From contig CM049316.1 in NCBI GenBank assembly GCA_026874595.1, positions 34,911,339 to 34,975,338 on the forward strand: a DNA stretch of 64,000 nt. The letters are read 5' to 3'. This document shows, piece after piece, positions 59,380 through 64,000 of the stretch; position 1 is the stretch's first letter, and every line of letters starts with the position of its first letter. The stretch comes from Sipunculus nudus (taxonomy: Eukaryota > Annelida > Sipuncula > Golfingiida > Sipunculidae). The notes under the pieces are model-generated. The model was given only the letters and a program-made list of their open reading frames with translations, was not told the origin of the DNA and made no database searches. A program made the position numbers and the translations under genes.

Positions 59380-62300
59380 GATAAATTCGATACATTTTGC
59401 TTAGTTCCCCGTGTGCAAAATGATCAATCTCAATTTTTTTTCTTTTATTTTTTTTTCTTCTGCAATTTTCTGTTTCTGATTGCTCAAGATATCTTATATG
59501 TCTGCTTGAAATTTGGGCAACATATCAGTCCTAGGTCACAGATTAGCAGCTTATTTCATTTTTTACATTGATCATATTTTCAAGGTCGTACACTCCTTAG
59601 CCCTTTCTCCATTATCGCCCATTTGAGGGCTGGGGGTAAAGGTTAAAGGCTTCTTGTATTCACTTGTTTGTGGCATACATTTAGATTTGTTAAGTTGCTG
59701 GTCAAATGTATTCTTTAAGCTCCCAAGGCAGGGAGGGGAGGCATATGGGGATTAATGAGTGTAGTTCTATATCGTTATTTTTTTCGTATCTTTTTTTGCT
59801 TCTGCTCGTGTTCGCCCTAGATCTTCAAACATGGTCAGAGTAATTGTGACAGATTTCCACTTCACATTTAATTATGGCCTTAGGCGTTTTTAAGGTTGTG
59901 ATCGCAGGAGGCTTCTTGGGATCAGTGGTCCATTGCAGATTTCCTATGTGTATTTTTATTTTATATATTGTTTATGTTATATATTGCGTCATTTTTTTTT
60001 ATATATCATCATTCAACAATCATTGCAAATTGAATACTCAGAACACTTATACAAGTATACAGAAATTATGCATGGGATTATTTAATGGCTACGTACAGGT
60101 GAAAAATGGATTCATCGTTGGCATTTAAAAAAAAATCTTAATATTTTATAATCTATGTAAAGTCTATCGGTTTAACCATTACCGCATATCAATGCAGTGG
60201 CGGACCTAGCGGGGGCGGAGGGGGGGGGGATTTTGTACAGAATTTAGATACAGCATGATCACCTGAAAGGTCTTATTTCATATGTACACATTTGGTTTTT
60301 TTATTTGAGTTTGGATTTGTGGTGTTTGGTTATGTTTCCCGAACCATACACTGTAGACCATACAGTGGAAAAAATTCCTAGGTGGACATTTACCAGGTGA
60401 AAAACACTATTTGAAGACCAGTGTGCCTCCATGGAGAGGGTGTGGAGGTATTTAGTACGGTTACACATTGTGGATAAATATGAAAATACAGTCAAAATTA
60501 ATTAAGTGTCCTTGTTATTTATTAAGAATGTTTATACCTGCAAGATATCATCATTTTTAAAAGGCATATTTTAAAAGACCTAAAATATATTTTTAAGACA
60601 CCAAATTGCCTCTTGCGTATATCCCAATGTTCATTTTGCATTATATCCTGAACATCGGAAGGAATACCTGAATTACTACTACCTCGACATGTGTATGTAC
60701 CATTTGTGATTTCAACTGGTGTTAATATGACCTGACCATTTATTTGAAGTGAAAAAGCCCGATTTTACACCGAGGCCTGTGTATCAGGTATTTTATCTTT
60801 AAGGTGGAAGACGTGATTATGAGTGAAATATTTTTATTATAAACGTCCAGAGTCGCGAGGAAGGAGGCCCCCTGGTCGCTAATCTACATGTTCAGTATAG
60901 ACCTACGTACCAAGTACCAGTACTACTTAATGAGTTCAAACCTGAAATAAAAATATATTTGGCTGTACTGTTATGCTATTATATGTTCAACTATACCCAC
61001 TGTCAATTTGTATTTGTGAAACAATTTCAATGAACAACAATTATTTGCCATCTAAGCTGGTATAATTAATTGGAATTTTATTACGCTACTTTAATGATTA
61101 CCAAACTATCATCAGTTCTAAAATAAAACTGAGCGAAGTGCAGAAGCATATCACTAATTTTAAAATGAAATTGCGCGAAGAGCAGAAAAAATTCTTTGAT
61201 ATGATGTAGTCTAGCTTGAATTAAAGTATGTTTTTTTTTAATTTAAGAATAAGACAATCCAGATATTTAACTTATTATCCAAAAAAGTAAAAAGCTTTGC
61301 ATATATAGCTCACGATATAACCTTCTGCTGGTTGTATTTGGTGTGTATATATCCGATAACAAAGAGGTGGAAACCGTGGAATTACAGGTTAAAAATGTTT
61401 GTGTTTAGGTTCTGAATTCAATCATATGTTACTGACCAAAAAATGTCTTATATTTGTTTGTTTTAAGTTAATCACAAATTGTGTATACACTAAAAATTAA
61501 GTTACCACATTATATATGAAACCTGCAACATAATGGTATTTTCGCCAGTTATTGCATGATTATTATTTCCCGTAAATTGAGTAATAAATAACCTTGTTTG
61601 AAGTAAGTAAGAGAGATCTTTCGGTTTACATCAGCAAGAAGGAAATTGTCCTTCAGTATGGAGCGAAAGATGTCCTTTGAGTGAATTACATAATTTAATT
61701 GTTCTCTACAAAACAACTCTAATGAAGAAAGTGACCATATGTGTATATATATATGTGTGTGTGTGTGCATAGCCGGCACACAAACTGGTTGGAACACACA
61801 CAAATATAATCATTATAACATTTAACATAATTTTCGAGGTTTTTTGAGTCCCTATAGCAGACTGCCTGGGGTTGAACATTATATGAATAATACATAAAAT
61901 GCAATCCATGCTCAGACGTTGGGAAGAGAAGAGATTGCTTATGATTAATATGGAAAAGAAGTCTGTGTTGGAGGGGATATCCTGCCAGATTATATTAGAC
62001 CACTTTTATAGTTTAAACTAGGAAGTCTTTTCTCATCCTAGAGTCCAGACTCAAAAATATTATGTGTCCTTTTATTAATAATAAATCTAAAGGAGCTATC
62101 ACGCTAGTACCTCATAACAAGTCTGACTTGAAGTTTAATTCGAGATGAAGGAGATTGAAATTCTAATAAATTTCAAATGCTTTCCAGGAAAAACGTCTGA
62201 GCTTTATTTTGTTTACCGGTTTATTCAGCCATATGTGAACCTTGATCACTGAAGGAGTTATGTATTTTTTACAAAGAAAAGTGGGGTTTTCACGGGGCAC

Positions 62301-62480
62301 GCGAACGATTCCCGAAGGAAGCGAATGTAAAAAAAGTGGCAAAGTCTAACATACGATAAAGTTTTTCTCCGAATGTTTCTGTAAACGATTCTCGCGCAGT
62401 TTTGGCGTGGTACTCACAACGTTTGTGCAAATGTCGTGTGTAATTAAGGTAGTATCCCACTTGGCTGCGACAAATATGAA
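59380..62480. other. No recognisable gene
   Basis: AT-rich. A G-run within 'gtggcggacctagcgggggc' at 60,197-60,230 looks like the edge of a dispersed repeat. A short (TA/TG) run lies at 61,741-61,768. Open frames are short and unremarkable. Confidence 0.5.
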
Positions 62481-62485
62481 TATAT

Positions 62486-62587
62486 ATGCCTGAACTGGAA
62501 GAAATGAATAGTGGCACAGTGGATCTAACAGGTTCCCCAACAGATTCTGGAAAGGTTATGCTACTTTCGTTGCTTCTGGGCAGTAAG
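62486..62587 (+). CDS. Candidate initial exon
   Basis: ATG at 62,486, preceded by an in-frame TGA four codons upstream, opens MPELEEMNSGTVDLTGSP and TDSGKVMLLSLLLGSK up to a donor aag|GTAAAT in phase 0. The residue mix is protein-like. The acceptor at 63,687 would accept it in phase 0 and give 32 more codons to TGA at 63,784. That competes with gene Y, which uses the same acceptor in another phase. Not recognised. Confidence 0.22.
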
Positions 62588-62811
62588 GTAAATACGAGTT
62601 GCAAGTGGAAAATGACCTTCAACACATGGTCCCAATGGTATTTACCACTGGCGAACTGGGGCTACTTCGAGTAACCTAGCCCTGCCAGGGCTTTAGTATT
62701 TGCGTTTACTTATAAAATGCTTAAAATCAAACGTGATTGCATGTATCGATAGACTTAACTCAGTGCCAGCTCTTATCAGTAAAGCCCTGTAAAGTCCGTA
62801 GGGTGAATCGC

Positions 62812-62900
62812 TGATATTTGCATATCGAGGCGTCACAAGGCTCTTTGATGACCTGACGATTCCCTCGTATTTGCATGTCAGGCCGTCACGCCTCATATAA
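62812..62900 (+). promoter_or_regulatory. Promoter-like cluster: two octamers and a TATA-like site
   Basis: ATTTGCAT, the POU-factor octamer in its H2B-promoter orientation, occurs at 62,816-62,823 and 62,869-62,876 inside a 53-base direct repeat ('atttgcat.tc..g.cgtcac'). 'catataag' at 62,894-62,901 could serve as a TATA box. The candidate start codon of gene Y is at 62,915. Note that a TATA box only about 20 bases from the ATG leaves a very short leader. Confidence 0.35.
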
Positions 62901-62908
62901 GTGGCATC

Positions 62909-62922
62909 GTTGCTATGGGAAC
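62909..62922 (+). promoter_or_regulatory. RFX X-box-like motif
   Basis: GTTGCTATGGGAAC differs at two positions from the palindromic consensus GTTGCCATGGCAAC. It overlaps the start codon of gene Y. Confidence 0.35.
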
Positions 62923-63824
62923 GCCAACAACGGTTCAACAGCTTGACCCATTTGGTAACATTCGCACTTAAATCATGTGTTCAGGTAGTCCACACATGAA
63001 CCTTCGTGTTCTATGATATATCTCTACTTAACGAAAATTACGGGCCATGGCCCAAATATAAGTGCATATTGTAGACACTATCGCAACAATCTTGTACCGA
63101 CTGGTCCAGTAAAATTCTTTCTGCCGAGATGGCTGCATTTGTCTGAACCCGTGTATTAACTGCCAAATTGCGACTCGCGAATCGTGATCGTTTCAGTCAG
63201 CCGGTACATTGTGGCGTGGTGCACCTGAATATCTCGCGCTGATTGGCTGAGCCAGAGTTTGGCCTTACATTATGTTTAAACAGGCCAACTTTCAAGAGTG
63301 CTGGTCCGATAAACGTTAACACTGAGGCTGAGGGTTATAGTGTTTTATAAAGTCTCGCCGAACTCAGTTTAAGCGACGACCTAAAATTATTAAGACAAAT
63401 TAAGTGGGAATATTTGTAACCAATTGGAGGCCCGGAATAGGCGATTACTGAATGAACCATTATGGTTTTGAAAAAGATTCTGGGAAAGACCACTGCTGAC
63501 GTCACTGGGAAAGACCTTAGTTCAGCGAGGCGGTGATGTGTGGCGCTGACCGTCCGGAAACCGGCAAGATTACCAGTCCATGAAATCAGAGGGTCAGATA
63601 GTGGCAAATTAGTTATATGAGTTGCCGCAAGATGGCGGTACCGATACTAATGCGACACAACGCATGAACGTTTGATTTCTCTTTCAGAAGCAATTAAGTC
63701 AGAACTATTTCACGGACTGGGCCAATCTACGAGTAACCCCATTTGTCCCACTTGGCGACCTTCACCTTTATCCATGGATCCAATGACGGCATCTAGGGAG
63801 CAAATAATGAAACCAATATGTTAA
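62915..63824 (+). CDS. Gene Y: small two-exon candidate
   Basis: Exon 1 from ATG 62,915 encodes MGTPTTVQQLDPF plus one base and ends at ttG|GTAACA (62,954). The second exon begins after a strong acceptor 'tttgatttctctttcag' (63,671-63,687); in the matching phase it reads EAIKSELFHGLGQSTSN, PICPTWRPSPLSMDPM, TASREQIMKPIC and stops at TAA 63,822. The product would be about 58 residues, Ser/Pro-rich, with no signal peptide or membrane helix. Octamer and TATA-like signals precede it. The same exon is also open for 32 codons in phase 0, so the frame is not certain, and further exons may lie outside the window. Family not recognised. Confidence 0.35.
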
Positions 63825-64000
63825 TTAGTGAAGATTATATTTTTAATGACAAATCAAATTGAACAATTGTGACATGAAACATATATTATAAATAAGTTTC
63901 TGTTTGATACTATGAAAACCGAGACATCCGGTTAGAGGGCCTTTTGTTCGGTACCGAAAGGATGAAGTCGTTTGCACTTCTTGACATTTGGTTATTACCA

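Overview
This looks like AT-rich, gene-poor nuclear DNA from an animal, most likely a mollusc and probably a bivalve. There are no operons or bacterial gene structure. There are many (AT)n, (GA)n and (CA)n microsatellites and several kinds of mobile-element remains. One dispersed repeat carries the 'ggaaaccggagtacccggag ... gggatcgaacccggg' signature that I associate with bivalve genomes from memory. No long conserved protein could be recognised. Most open frames lie inside repeats or look like chance.

The dominant structure is a network of old, diverged duplications found by direct comparison. Block A (about 3.0-6.35 kb) is repeated as B (about 8.0-11.9 kb). Block C (24.2-25.7 kb) is repeated as D (30.6-32.9 kb) and E (37.0-39.3 kb). 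Further shared pieces tie B, C and D together: 12.1-12.4, 27.1-27.3 and 34.5-34.7 kb; 13.7-14.1 and 35.4-35.7 kb. Two pieces are present in inverted orientation: 7.1-7.4 against 12.1-12.4 kb, and 14.9-15.2 against 36.0-36.3 kb. Different mobile elements have entered single copies: a MITE in A, a tRNA-like SINE in B, an apparent hAT-like end next to C, and a LINE reverse-transcriptase relic in D.

Mobile elements: a roughly 2.2-kb non-autonomous element with internal 'aggtcaaggtcac' repeats (18.26-20.44 kb); two solo LTRs of one family with perfect TGTTAC/GTAACA ends (45.1-45.95 and 57.5-58.3 kb), one flanked by an ATTA duplication; a pogo-like MITE with TA flanks and two tRNA-derived SINE heads (53.07-54.2 kb); a Tc1-like 5' end (46.55 kb); and an inverted pair of another dispersed repeat (29.4 and 40.1 kb).

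Genes: two small spliced candidates emerge from start codons, splice sites and matching phases. Gene X on the plus strand has exons at 16,013-16,093 and 20,682-20,780. It encodes about 59 residues with one likely membrane segment, and starts at a GC-rich, YY1-motif-bearing region that may fire both ways. Gene Y on the plus strand has exons at 62,915-62,954 and 63,688-63,824. It lies just downstream of two octamer motifs and a TATA-like site. Neither is recognised, and both are predictions. A few unsupported but protein-like frames are listed at low confidence. The remaining long stretches hold nothing I can name.
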